Of a stretch of 64,000 nucleotides of DNA, positions 1-12,429 are shown piece by piece. The translations under genes and the position numbers were made by a program. Below the pieces are notes generated by a model, which was given only the letters and a program-made list of their open reading frames with translations, did not search any database and had not been told where the DNA came from. Position 1 is the first letter of the stretch. Each line of letters begins with the position of its first letter. Source of the DNA: Vreelandella sulfidaeris (lineage in GTDB: Bacteria > Pseudomonadota > Gammaproteobacteria > Pseudomonadales > Halomonadaceae); assembly GCA_007182875.1 (NCBI GenBank), contig AP019514.1, forward strand, positions 1 to 64,000, in the 5' to 3' direction.

Positions 1-38
1 CTTTCCTCCACACGGTTTTCCCATAGGCTCATGTCAAG

Positions 39-47
39 TTGTCCACA
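39..47 (+). promoter_or_regulatory. DnaA box (one mismatch)
   Basis: The 9-mer TTGTCCACA differs by one base from the DnaA-box consensus TTATCCACA. It lies about 90 bases before the dnaA start, close to a perfect box on the other strand at 72-80. Such boxes upstream of dnaA usually serve dnaA autoregulation and may be the right edge of oriC, most of which would lie left of this window. Confidence 0.6.
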
Positions 48-71
48 GGCCAGTATTGAGGGCTAAACCCG

Positions 72-80
72 TGTGGATAA
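72..80 (-). promoter_or_regulatory. DnaA box (perfect)
   Basis: TGTGGATAA is the exact reverse complement of the DnaA-box consensus TTATCCACA. It sits 54 bases before the GTG start chosen for dnaA, so it is well placed for autoregulation by DnaA. Whether it is also part of oriC cannot be judged, because the upstream sequence is outside the window. Confidence 0.7.
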
Positions 81-133
81 CCGAGGCTTTGGGCGCTACA
101 ATGGTCGACCGTTTTCAACCGATGGTGAGAAGA

Positions 134-1598
134 GTGTCACTGACGCTTTGGCAACAGTGCCTGGACAACCTGCAGGATGAGCTGAATTCACAGCAGTTCA
201 ATACCTGGATACGCCCGCTGCAGGCAGAAGAAGGAGAGTCCAACGAGTTGCGCTTATTGGCGCCGAATCGTTTTGTGCGCGATTGGGTGAGCGATAAGTA
301 TGCCAAGCGAATCAGTGAGCTGATGCGTGAACTCGCGCCAGCAAAACCGCCGAAAGTAAGTTTAACGGTGGGTAGCCGTCGCTTGGCAACACAAGCACCT
401 CAGCATCGAGATTTAGGAAATCCTGTCTCGGCTTCTCCATCGCGACCTTCGGCACCCGCAGTGCATACCCCTCCGCGCGGTGATATCGCCGATGAGCGCG
501 AAATCGACAAGTTGCGCGATGAAGCGCCAGGGCGACGTAATAATGAGCGTCAGGTACAGGTAGAAGGCAGTCTGAAACATGGTAGTGGGCTAAATCCAAA
601 TTTTACTTTCGATACCTTTGTTGAAGGTAAATCGAACCAACTGGCCCGTGCTGCCTCGCGACAAGTCTCAGAAAACCCTGGTGGTGCTTATAATCCATTG
701 TTTTTATATGGTGGCGTGGGGCTTGGTAAAACCCACTTAATGCATGCCGTGGGCAACGCATTGGCAACCCGGCGTGAAAATGCCCGTGTGGTATATCTGC
801 ACTCAGAGCGTTTCGTCGCCGACATGGTCAAGGCGTTACAGCTCAATGCGATTAATGATTTCAAACGCTTTTATCGCAGTGTTGATGCATTACTGATTGA
901 TGACATTCAGTTTTTTGCTGGCAAAGAGCGTTCGCAAGAAGAATTTTTCATACCTTCAACGCACTTTTGGAAGGTGGCCAGCAAATGATACTTACCTCTG
1001 ATCGCTATCCTAAAGAGATTAGCGGTGTAGAGGAGCGTCTGAAATCACGCTTTGGTTGGGGCCTCACGGTGGCGATTGAACCGCCTGAGCTTGAAACCCG
1101 TGTCGCGATCTTGATGAAAAAGCTGACCAAGCTAAGGTCGATTTGCCTCACGACGCTGCTTTCTTCATTGCTCAGAAAATTCGTTCCAACGTTCGCGAAT
1201 TGGAAGGCGCATTGAAAAAGGTCATTGCTGATTCGCACTTTATGGGCAAAACGATTACCCAGGATTTTATTCGCGAATCGCTGAAGGATTTATTGGCACT
1301 TCAAGACAAACAGGTAGGCGTCGATAATATTCAGCGCACGGTCGCCGAGTATTACAAAATTAAAGTGTCAGACTTGCTTTCCAAACGGCGTTCACGGTCG
1401 GTTGCTCGGCCCCGACAGGTGGCGATGGCGCTTGCCAAGGAGCTAACCAATCATAGCTTGCCGGAAATTGGCGATGCCTTTGGTGGGCGCGACCACACAA
1501 CGGTGCTTCACGCTTGCCGAAAAGTGAAATCACTGCAGGAAGAGAGCGCGGATATTCGAGAGGACTATAAGAATTTACTGCGCCTGTTGACCAGTTAA
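134..1598 (+). CDS. dnaA: Chromosomal replication initiator DnaA (two frameshifts)
   Basis: Initiates replication at oriC by binding DnaA boxes and opening the duplex. The GTG at 134 is chosen because it gives the family N-terminus SLTLWQQCL; an in-frame ATG lies at 122. Corrected length is about 488 residues. Domain I is at 1-90, followed by a variable linker. The AAA+ domain has Walker A GGVGLGKT (193-200, K199) and Walker B LLIDD (253-257). The C-terminal helix-turn-helix carries the DnaA signature GGRDHTTV near residue 450. The frame breaks near 948 (a C missing after TTTTTC) and near 1117 (an A missing from an A run); the correct protein continues in the next frame each time. An essential gene cannot be dead, so these are probably sequence errors. 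It is followed by dnaN. Confidence 0.95.
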
Positions 1599-1662
1599 TC
1601 AATCCATTTGAGGGACCTGTTTGTTATGCCTAGGTCTTTCAGGATAAAGAACCGGAGTATTG

Positions 1663-2766
1663 ATGAAATTTTCGATTTCCCGAGAGGCGCTGCTACGTCC
1701 GCTGACTCTGGTCGCTGGTGTTGTCGAGCGCCGACAAACGTTACCTGTCCTTTCCAACGTATTGATTCAGGTAGAGGGCGACCAAGTGTCGCTCACAGGT
1801 ACCGACTTAGAGGTAGAACTGATTGGACGCACGGTGGCCAGTCAGGTGGATCAGGCGGGTGCTGCGACAGTACCTGCTCGTAAGCTGATGGATATTTGTA
1901 AATCTTTGCCCGACCAGTCTGACATACAGCTAGCCGTCGAAGAGGGGCGGGCCGTACTACGCAGTGGACGGTCGCGTTTTACACTCTCCACTCTTCCGGT
2001 AGCTGAGTTTCCCAATATCGAAGATGCCGACGGTAGCTAGGGAGATTAGTGTACCTCGCGGTACCCTTAAGCACCTGATTGAAGCGACTTCTTTGCCATG
2101 GCGCAGCAGGATGTGCGTTATTACCTCAACGGTATGCTGCTGGAAATTCAAAGCAATTTACTGCGCACGGTCGCAACTGACGGGCACCGTTTGGCGATGT
2201 GCTCGCGACCAATCGAAGTCTCTGTTAGTCAGTCTCAAAAGCTGATTGTACCCCGTAAAGGGATTTTAGAGCTGTCGCGCTTGTTAGATGATAGCGACGA
2301 ACCCGTCAGCCTGACGCTTGGTTCCAGCCATGTCCGTGCCCACACGGGCGATTTTACCTTCACTTCTAAGCTCATCGACGGCAAGTTTCCCGATTATGAA
2401 CGTGTCGTGCCGCGCAATGGCGATAAAGTGCTGATTGCTGAGCGTGCTGAACTGCGCCAAGTGCTTTCGCGCACCGCCATCCTCTCTAATGAGAAGTATC
2501 GTGGTGTACGGCTTTACCTGGAAGAAAATAATCTTAAGGTTATGGCTAACAACCCGGAGCAGGAAGAAGCCGAGGAGAATATCGCCGTTGAGTATAATGG
2601 CGGTGCGATGGAAGTTGGTTTTAACGTTGGCTATCTCGTCGATGTACTGACAGTGCTTAATGAAGAGCGTGTGCAGATTACCCTGGCCGACCCTAATAGC
2701 AGTGCGTTGCTTGAAGAGCCCGGTGGTGGTGATGCGCTCTACGTCGTCATGCCGATGCGCCTGTAA
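1663..2766 (+). CDS. dnaN: DNA polymerase III beta sliding clamp DnaN (two frameshifts)
   Basis: Forms the ring-shaped dimer that tethers DNA polymerase III to DNA. The ATG at 1663 is preceded by GGAG at 1654-1657 and gives the typical start MKFSISREALL. Corrected length is about 367 residues, normal for the family, and it ends with the canonical VMPMRL. Two compensating indels are visible: an extra base near 2035 and a missing base near 2093. Between them the clamp sequence (EISVPRGTLKHLIEA) runs in another frame. It follows dnaA by 64 bases and precedes recF, as in most gammaproteobacteria. Confidence 0.95.
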
Positions 2767-2810
2767 GATACGTATCATTTTGAGAAACAGGCGGCTCAAA
2801 AGCTACGACA

Positions 2811-2838
2811 GCGGTGCTTCTGTTATCAGAAGCACCGC
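2811..2838 (+). terminator. Perfect 12-bp hairpin between dnaN and recF
   Basis: GCGGTGCTTCTG (2811-2822) pairs perfectly with CAGAAGCACCGC (2827-2838) around a TTAT loop. No T tract follows immediately, so it is not a textbook intrinsic terminator. It could be a partial terminator or an mRNA-stabilising hairpin setting the dnaN:recF ratio. The structure is certain; the function is inferred. Confidence 0.55.
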
Positions 2839-2893
2839 TTCCTCGTTGGGTGCAAGGCCTTTTATTTGTTATTTTTTTAAGTGGTGATATGAC

Positions 2894-3995
2894 ATGAGTC
2901 TGTCATTACTTAATTTCCACGGCCTGCGTAATCTCCTGCCAATCGAGATGACTCCCTCATCGCGAATTAATGTTATTAGCGGTGCCAATGGCAGTGGTAA
3001 AACCAGCCTGCTAGAGGGGATTCATATTCTTGGGATGGGGCGCTCGTTCCGGACCCGCCAGCTAAAGCACGCCATTCAAGCTGACGAGCCACATATGACG
3101 CTTTACGGCCGTTTAAGTGGTGAGCCAGAGGTTACCCTTGGTGTGCGCCGGTTGCGTTCTCAGAGAGAGCTAGAGCTGCGTCTTAAAGGGGGATAAAAAT
3201 GCCCGTTTGGCCGAGTTGGTTGAGGCGATGCCGCTGCAATTGATTAACCCCGACGCTTTTAGGCTGCTGGAAGGTTCGCCATCAGGACGCCGTGAGTTTC
3301 TCGACTGGGGAGTGTTTCACGTGAAACATGACTTTTGAGAATCTGGAAGCGTACCCGGCGTGCGTTGAAACATCGGAATGCACTGCTCAGGCGTGGTAGA
3401 ATACAACCTCAGGAAATGGCGGTATGGGAGCAGGAACTAGCCATTTGGGGCGAGCAGATGGATACATTACGCCTTGCGTGGTTTAGTGATTTTTACCAGT
3501 CTTTGAAGAGACGCTTAAAGTGCTACTTCCACTGCCCGGGCTATCGCTTCATTACGCACGGGGATGGGATAAAGAACGGACTCTTTCGACTGTGTTACAC
3601 GATAGCCGATTAACAGATCAACAAATGGGCTTTACACAACAAGGTCCTCAACGAGCAGATTTGCGTATCCGGGTTAACAAACAACCTGCTGTAGAAGTGC
3701 TTTCCAGAGGCCAGCAAAAGTTAGTGGTGAGTGCCTTAAAACTCGCCCAAGGGCGGTTTCTGGAAAGAACAGCACAGCGACAATGTATTTATCTTATCGA
3801 CGATTTGCCGGCAGAGCTCGATGAAAAAATCGGCATCAGTTTTGTGAATTGCTCGAAGATATGCAGTGCCAAGCATTTATTACCAGCGTCGAGCCTTCTG
3901 CGTTAAGAAATACCTGGCAGCCTGACACTTTGGTGAAGATGTTTCACGTGAAACATGCCGAACAAGGGCTCAGCCAGTTAGTGCTGGCCAGCTAG
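2894..3995 (+). CDS. recF: DNA replication and repair ATPase RecF (several frameshifts)
   Basis: SMC-like ATPase that helps load RecA at single-strand gaps. The ATG at 2894 gives [13 protein letters not shown], and Walker [10 protein letters not shown] lies near residues 32-40. Corrected length is about 366 residues. Indels: an extra G in the G run near 3190, a missing T near 3335, a missing A near 3505 and a missing A in the A run near 3825. All are at homopolymers, and the expected protein resumes each time (for example [15 protein letters not shown] and [18 protein letters not shown]). Two parS sites lie within the coding sequence, each encoding the peptide FHVKH. It is followed by gyrB after 51 bases. 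Confidence 0.92.
3313..3328. promoter_or_regulatory. parS: parS site 1 (inside recF)
   Basis: TGTTTCACGTGAAACA is a perfect 16-bp palindrome identical to the conserved bacterial parS consensus bound by ParB for origin segregation. It lies inside recF, where it encodes FHVKH within the conserved DWGVFHV stretch. It is about 3.2 kb from the dnaA start, as expected for origin-proximal parS. Confidence 0.9.
3940..3955. promoter_or_regulatory. parS: parS site 2 (3' end of recF)
   Basis: A second exact copy of the 16-bp palindrome TGTTTCACGTGAAACA, 627 bases after site 1. It lies in the last codons of recF and again encodes FHVKH, 13 codons before the stop. The identity to site 1 and the location beside the origin make ParB binding very likely. 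Confidence 0.9.
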
Positions 3996-4046
3996 CGCGA
4001 AAGGTAGACGATACGGAACGAGACAGACTTCACGACGGAGTGGTCA

Positions 4047-6463
<2,417 letters not shown>

Positions 6464-6487
6464 GAGACGTTTGCTACTGTCGCCCTA

Positions 6488-6503
6488 TGTTTCACGTGAA
6501 ACA
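6488..6503. promoter_or_regulatory. parS: parS site 3 (downstream of gyrB)
   Basis: An exact TGTTTCACGTGAAACA copy, 24 bases after the gyrB stop. The dyad extends outward by six further perfectly paired bases on each side (GCCCTA and TAGGGC), making a 28-bp perfect palindrome at 6482-6509. It lies directly before the gyrB/gmhB terminator. Confidence 0.9.
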
Positions 6504-6514
6504 TAGGGCTATAA

Positions 6515-6546
6515 AAAAGCGCCGCTATGAGACTAGTGGCGCTTTT
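6515..6546. terminator. Bidirectional intrinsic terminator, gyrB/gmhB
   Basis: AAAAGCGCC (6515-6523) pairs with GGCGCTTTT (6538-6546) around a 14-base loop. The A tract on one side and T tract on the other allow it to end both gyrB (plus) and the convergent gmhB (minus). Confidence 0.8.
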
Positions 6547-6569
6547 CTTTATAAGATATAAGAGGGTAT

Positions 6570-7127
6570 CTATTGTTTCGTAGTGATTAGCCAGTCCACA
6601 AAGTGAGCTAAATCATCAAAAGTATGTGCTTTTTCAAGCCCTTCGCCCTTTGCCTCAGTTTTAGTTCCTTTCCCCGTTCTAACCAGTACGGAACGACAGC
6701 CTACAGCTTCGCCCGCTTGTAAATCTCTCAGACTGTCTCCCACCATCCAGCTCCCTGTCAGGCTTGTCAGTCCCAACCGCTGCTGAATCTGATAAAGCAT
6801 TCCAGGTAGTGGTTTACGGCATGAGCATTTATCGTCAGGTCCATGCGGGCAGTAGGCGATGTGAGTGATGTGTCCACCTTCCTTTTCCACCAACGCTAAC
6901 AAGCGATCATGCATACTCTGGAGCGTTGCTTCATCATAATAGCCACGAGCGATGCCCGATTGATTGGTCGCTACCACCACTGTAAATCCCGCATGGCTGA
7001 GGCGACCGATGGCGGCAATTGAAGAGGGGTAGGGCACCCACTCATTTAAAGATTTTATGTAGGCATCAGAATCATGATTAATGACGCCATCACGATCCAG
7101 GATGATAAGTTTTTCGGCACTCAGCAT
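6570..7127 (-). CDS. gmhB: D-glycero-beta-D-manno-heptose 1,7-bisphosphate 7-phosphatase GmhB
   Basis: HAD-superfamily phosphatase that removes the C7 phosphate of heptose bisphosphate on the route to ADP-L-glycero-D-manno-heptose for the LPS core. The frame is intact. I choose the ATG at 7127 (MLSAEKLIILDRDGVIN) rather than an upstream one because it has an AGGA ribosome site and matches the family's 180-190 residues. Visible motifs: nucleophile DRDGVI (near residues 10-15), VVATNQSGIARG, the zinc-loop cysteines in CPHGPDDKCSCRKP, and MVGDSLRDLQAG. It converges on gyrB. Its pathway partners hldD and hldE are at 10.4 and 23.2 kb. Confidence 0.93.
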   Translation of the reverse strand: MLSAEKLIILDRDGVINHDSDAYIKSLNEWVPYPSSIAAIGRLSHAGFTVVVATNQSGIARGYYDEATLQSMHDRLLALVEKEGGHITHIAYCPHGPDDKCSCRKPLPGMLYQIQQRLGLTSLTGSWMVGDSLRDLQAGEAVGCRSVLVRTGKGTKTEAKGEGLEKAHTFDDLAHFVDWLITTKQ

Positions 7128-7208
7128 GGAAATCCTGTTGGGACAAGTTATCGGCGATACTTTCTGTTTGCTATTTATGTCGACTATCTTACCTCGGACT
7201 AGCAAAAG

Positions 7209-7224
7209 TGTTTCACGTGAAACG
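7209..7224. promoter_or_regulatory. parS: parS site 4 (one mismatch), upstream of gmhB
   Basis: TGTTTCACGTGAAACG keeps the 14-bp core GTTTCACGTGAAAC and differs from the consensus only at the last base. Flanking AAAAG and CTTTT extend the dyad. It is 82 bases upstream of the gmhB start, between gmhB and glyS, so ParB bound here might also affect gmhB transcription. That effect is inference. Confidence 0.8.
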
Positions 7225-7242
7225 CTTTTATTGCAGTCAATA

Positions 7243-7267
7243 AAAAGCCCAGCCGTGAAGGCTGGGC
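7243..7267 (-). terminator. Intrinsic terminator of glyQS
   Basis: GCCCAGCC (7247-7254) pairs with GGCTGGGC (7260-7267). On the minus strand the stem is followed by a T5 tract. It lies 30 bases beyond the corrected glyS stop at 7298, so it fits as the end of the glyQ-glyS transcript. Confidence 0.8.
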
Positions 7268-7297
7268 GCTGGACTAGGATTGGTCCTTATCAGACGA

Positions 7298-9360
7298 CTA
7301 CTGAGGTAGAAGCGAGATATCGGCTACTTCTAAAAAAGAGCGCTTGAAGGCTAGCGAGTAGGGCTAATCGATTGCGCTGAATAGCCGGGTCATCTGCCAT
7401 CACCATTACTTGATCAAAAAGGTGTCAACCGGCTCACGCAGGGTAGCAAGAGTATCTAATGCTTGCTGGTATTCACCTGCAGCAAATAGCGGCGCCACCT
7501 GCGCCTGACGACCTGTTACCGAGTCGAACAGGGCCCGCTCGGCATCTTCTTGCAGTAAGCTGTGATCGACCTGTGTACTAGTATCGTGCTCCTGCTTGCT
7601 CAAAATATTAGAAACACGCTTATTAGCCGCCGCCAGCGCTGCGGCCTCGTCACGCTGCGCAAAGGCCTTGACGGCCCGTAGCCGGCGAGCGAAGTCGAGA
7701 GGGTTAGTCACTGGTCGTGCACGCACGGCAAGGTACATTTCAGCACTGATGCCTTCTTCCTGGCCCCAAGCGCGGAAGCGATCAAGCATATACGTCAGCA
7801 CATCCTCAACTAGGCCATCAGCCTTGGGCAGGTCCTGGTGCTGCTCAACGGCCACCGTGAGGAGTTCGCGTAGATCAAGATTTAGCTCACCTTTGACCAG
7901 AATATTAAGCACACCAATCGAGGCGCGACGAAGCGCGAAAGGGTCTTTGCACCGGTTGGGCGCTGGCCAATGCCGAAGATGCCTACTAGGGTATCTAGCC
8001 GGTCAGCCAACGCTAGTGCTTTCCCTGTCGCGCTTTGCGGAATGGTATCGGTAGCAAAACGGGTAGGTACTGCTCTTCAAGCGCTTGGGAAACGTCAGAG
8101 GCTTCACCATCCTGCTCGGCGTAGTAACGTCCCATGGTGCCCTGTAGTTCGGGGAACTCGAGCACCATCTCCGTCACAAGGTCACATTTGGCAAGCGCCA
8201 CGGCGCGCTGGGCATGAGAAATATCACCACTGATGCGCTCGGCAATAAATGTCGCGATGGCGGTGCTGCGGCGTGCTTTATCCGCCAGGGTGCCTAGTTG
8301 CTGCTGGAAGACAACGCTTTCTAGCTGGGGAATACGCGAAGCCAATGTGCGCTTACGGTCGGTGTCGTAGAAAACGCTGCATCGGCTAGGCGTGGGCGAA
8401 TGACTTTTTCGTTTCCGGCGATAACCTGATCGGGGTCGGCGCTGTCGATATTGGCAATGGTAATAAACAAGGGTTTCAGCTTGCCAGCGTCGTCCAGCAG
8501 GTGAAAATATTTCTGATTGGCCTTCATCGAGGAGATTAGGCACTCGGCGGGCACCTCCAGGAAGCGCTCATCGAAACTACCAGTAAGTGCTACCGGCCAT
8601 TCAACCAGACCGCTCACTTCTATCAGAAGATCTTCATCAATGACGGCGGTAGCTTCCTGCACTTCAGCTTCGGCCAACACCTGCTCGCGGATGCGTTCGC
8701 GGCGTTGCACACGATCGACCAGCACGTAAGCGTTTTCCAGCGTAGCCACGTACTCATCGGCGTGGGTTAGCTGGATAGCATCAGGGGCGTGGAAGCGATG
8801 ACCGTAAGTGGTACAGCTTGCCTGTAGACCCAGCGCTTCGGCGGCTACGACATCGCTACCGTAAAGTGCCACCAACCAGTGAACCGGGCGAGAGAACTCA
8901 ACTCGTGAAGCTCCCCAGCGCATGTTTTTAGGCACAGGGAGAGTGCTGATGGTTTTGCGGATAATGTCGGGCAGCAGTGCCTGAATGGATTCTCCCGGCT
9001 GCTGTTCGCGAAAGCCAAGCCAGGTACCTTTATCGGTTTCCAAATGAATCAGCTCGTCGACGCTGACCCCGCAAGAGCGGGCAAAGCCTTCCGCGGCTTT
9101 AGTGGCAACGCCATCCTTAAAGGCTGCCGCCAGCGCAGGGCCACGACGCTCAACGTCACGGTCAGGCTGTTTGTCAGCCAACTCCGATACTTGAACCGCT
9201 AAACGGCGCGGGGTAGCAAAGGCGGCCACATTGGCGAAGGGAACGTCAGCGTCTTGCAGGCCTTTTCAATGCCTGCTGCAAATGCATCGGAAAGTGCATC
9301 GAGGGCGGAGGGCGGGAGCTCTTCTGCACCAAGTTCTAGTAAAAGCGTGTTAACAGCCAT
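7298..9360 (-). CDS. glyS: Glycyl-tRNA synthetase beta subunit (frameshifted)
   Basis: Beta chain of the alpha2-beta2 glycyl-tRNA synthetase, needed for tRNA recognition. The ATG at 9360 ([20 protein letters not shown]) overlaps the glyQ stop as TAATG. Corrected length is about 688 residues, typical for GlyS. Recognisable stretches include [39 protein letters not shown] and the C-terminal DALRE-type region. The frame breaks near 9268, 8365, 8030, 7915 and 7420, mainly at A, C or T runs. After the last correction the protein ends at 7298 rather than 7406. Co-transcribed with glyQ. Confidence 0.92.
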
Positions 9361-10329
9361 TAGTCGTCTCCCTGATCAGCGAGCAGCTCTTGTAACAGTT
9401 CTCGGCGAAGACTTTCTGGCGCCATAGGGAAACCTTCGGCCTTACGTGACTCAAAGTAGGCGGTAGCAACATCTCGCGCCATGGTGCGAACGCGTAAAAT
9501 AAAACGCTGACGCTCGGTGACCGAAATGGCGTGACGGGCATCCAGCAAGTTAAACGTATGCGATGCTTTTAGTACCTGCTCGTAGGCGGGCAGTGGTAGG
9601 CTCGCGGTGAGCAGCTTGCCACACTCTTTTCCTGATGATCAAAGTTAGCAAATAGCTGATTAACATCGGCGTGTTCGAAATTGTAGGCAGACTGTTCGCG
9701 CTCGTTTTGCAGATACACATCGCCATAGGTGACCTTGCTGCCATCCGGGGCAATTGCCCAGACAAGGTCATAGACGCTGTCGACGTCTTGCAGGTACATG
9801 GCGATACGCTCAAGCCCATAGGTCAATTCGCCGGTAACGGGGTAGCACTCAATACCACCGGCTTGCTGGAAATAGGTAAACTGGGTAACTTCCATACCGT
9901 TTAACCAGATTTCCCAGCCTAGACCCCAGGCGCCCAGGGTAGGCGATTCCCAGTTATCTTCGACAAAGCGCACATCATGAACCAAGGGGTCGAGACCGAG
10001 CCGCTTGAGTGAACCCAGATAGAGCTCTTGCAGGTTGCTTGGCGATGGCTTCATAACGACCTGGAACTGATAGTAATGCTGGAGGCGGTTAGGGTTCTCG
10101 CCGTAGCGGCCATCTGTGGGGCGCCTTGAAGGCTGCACATAAGCAGCGTTCCAGCTTTCGGGGCCAATTGCCCGCAAAATGTCGCTGGGTGGAAGGTGCC
10201 TGCGCCGACTTCCATATCGAGCGGTTGAAGGATGACACAGCCCTGTTCTGCCCAGTACTGCTGCAGAGCCAGGATCAAGCCCTGAAAGGTCGACACATCA
10301 GGTGTCGATTGGTTTGTCGAGACACTCAT
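9360..10329 (-). CDS. glyQ: Glycyl-tRNA synthetase alpha subunit (frameshifted)
   Basis: Catalytic alpha chain of the alpha2-beta2 glycyl-tRNA synthetase. I take the ATG at 10329 ([22 protein letters not shown]), where the family homology begins; an alternative in-frame ATG is at 10359. Corrected length is about 322 residues. Conserved blocks: [71 protein letters not shown] and [13 protein letters not shown]. Frame breaks are near 10165 and 9630. The stop overlaps glyS by one base. The divergent neighbour is hldD. Confidence 0.93.
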
Positions 10330-10438
10330 CGCGGAAAGCACCGTTGGCCATGAATTCATAAGGCGTCAAGTATACAATCCTAGGCAGATGGGTTATAGGC
10401 ACGTATGCCAACAAGCTGCTTTAGGCAAGGAGAACAGT

Positions 10439-11394
10439 ATGATTGTAGTAACAGGCGGTGCTGGTTTTATCGGGGCCAATCTAGTTAAAGCGCTGAACGC
10501 CCGCGGACGAAATGATGTCATGGTGGTTGATGATCTGCGCGATGGCACCAAATTCATTAACCTAGCCGACTGTACGTTGGCGGATTATCTTGATAAGGAT
10601 GATTTTCTCGCCAGAGTGAAAGCAGCCCTGCGCGGGGAAAGTGTCGACCTACCTAAAATTGACGCTATTTTCCATGAAGGCGCCTGCTCGGATACCACCG
10701 AGTGGGATGGCCACTATATGATGGAAAATAACTTTGAATATTCTAAAGTTCTGCTTAATTACTGCGAGCAGCAGGGGATTCCCCTTCTATATGCCTCATC
10801 GGCGGCTACCTATGGAGGTAGCGAGATATTTAAAGAGGTGCCTGAGTATGAAAAGCCGCTCAATGTATACGGTTATTCAAAGCTTCTGTTTGATCAGCAC
10901 GTGCGTTCGCGCTGGAGTGAGTTGACCACACAAGTGGTGGGTTTTCGCTACTTCAACGTATATGGTCCGCGCGAGCAGCATAAGGGCAAGATGGCCAGCG
11001 TGGCCTACCACAATCATCTGCAAATTCGTAATGGCGAAACCCTGAAACTGTTCGGCGCTTATGGGGGTACGAAGCGGGGATGCAAAGCCGCGACTTTGTT
11101 TATGTCGGCGATGTGGTTGATGTGAATCTATGGTTTTTGGATCATCCCGATAAATCCGGCATTTTTAACCTGGGAACCGGACGAGCAGAGCCCTTCAAAG
11201 CCATTGGCGAGGCTGTCATCGATTTCTATGCTAAAGGAGAGATCGACTACATTGCATTTCCAGAAGAGCTAAAAGGACGCTATCAGAGCTATACCCGAGC
11301 TGACATTAGCGAGTTACGCGCCAGTGGCTGCGATGTTGAGTTTAAAACGGTTGCTGAAGGGGTCAAAGCCTACCTGGAGTGGTTAAATGGCTAA
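10439..11394 (+). CDS. hldD: ADP-L-glycero-D-manno-heptose 6-epimerase HldD (one frameshift)
   Basis: Extended short-chain dehydrogenase/reductase that epimerises ADP-D,D-heptose to ADP-L,D-heptose, the donor for LPS inner-core heptose. The ATG at 10439 has an AAGGAG ribosome site. The Rossmann motif [10 protein letters not shown] lies at residues 6-15 and the catalytic Tyr-Lys pair in YGYSKL. Corrected length is about 318 residues. One base is missing near 11067 (after GGGGG), after which [17 protein letters not shown] continues in the next frame. The last 8 bases overlap the waaF start, implying an operon. Confidence 0.94.
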
Positions 11395-12429
11395 CTCAGC
11401 TCAGCGTTTGCTGGTGATAGGCCCCTCCTGGGTAGGTGATATGGTCATGGCACAAAGCCTATTTATGACCTTAAAAGCCCGCCAGCCAGGCGCGACAATA
11501 GGCGTGGTCGCACCTGCGTGGTCACAGCCAATTTTAGAGCGCATGCCAGAGGTAGACGAAGTGCTGCCGCTGGCAGTGGGGCACGGTGAATTTGGCTTGG
11601 CCAGCCGGCGTGAGCTCGCCAGCCGATTACGAGGGCGCTTTGATCGCGCCATTGTCTTACCACGCTCCTGGAAAGCGGCGTTGGTGCCTTTTATGGCGCG
11701 CATTCCTGAGCGGGTTGGATTTGTCGGCGAGCATCGTTATGGACTCCTCAAGGAGCGCCGAAAACTCGACAAACAAGTGCTTGATCAAACGGTAAAGCGG
11801 TTTGTGTCGCTAGGGTTGCCTCTTGAAGAAGCGGCTAGCGGCGACTTTGCACTGCCCAAGCCGAGGCTACAGGTTGACCGCGATAATCTGGTCAATTTAC
11901 GGCTGACACATTCGCTTTCATCTCGCACGGCAATCGGCATGATGCCGGTGCTGAGTACGGCCCCGCTAAGCAGTGGCCGATCAGTTACTTTCACCGTTTA
12001 GCAAAACGGTTGGTAAAAGAAGGTTTTGAAGTCCGCGTGCTGGGTGGGGCTAAGGATCATCCAGCGGGAGAGGAAATTACCCATGGGCTTGCCCATGCCC
12101 ATAACCTGTGTGGCAAAACTCAGCTAGCGGATGCGGTTGATTTACTGGCGGACTGCCAACAAGTGGTTACCAATGACTCGGGCTTAATGCATGTGGCCGC
12201 AGCGGTAGGCACCCGCATCCATGCCTTATATGGCTCTTCATCGCCTGCCTATACACCGCCACTGACCGATAATGCAGTGATTCACTACCTAGGACTCTCC
12301 TGCTCTCCCTGCTTTCAGCGCACTTGCCCGTTAGGACATACCAATTGCCTTAATCAGTTGAGCGTAGACCAAGTTTATCAACAGATACATGCGGCTCCTC
12401 AGCGGGAGAACGTAATCGCTAATGGATGA
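11387..12429 (+). CDS. waaF: Lipopolysaccharide heptosyltransferase II WaaF (frameshifted)
   Basis: GT9 enzyme that adds the second heptose to the LPS inner core, using the ADP-heptose made by HldD and HldE. The ATG at 11387 lies inside the end of hldD. Motifs: [16 protein letters not shown] at the N-terminus, GPAKQWP at the start of the C-terminal domain, and [15 protein letters not shown] plus [13 protein letters not shown] in the donor site. Corrected length is about 347 residues. At least one base is missing near 11946. It converges on opgB, whose inferred end overlaps the waaF 3' end by 11 bases. Confidence 0.92.

Noticed and set aside
2284..2799. 171-codon minus-strand frame
   Set aside because: Antisense shadow of dnaN.
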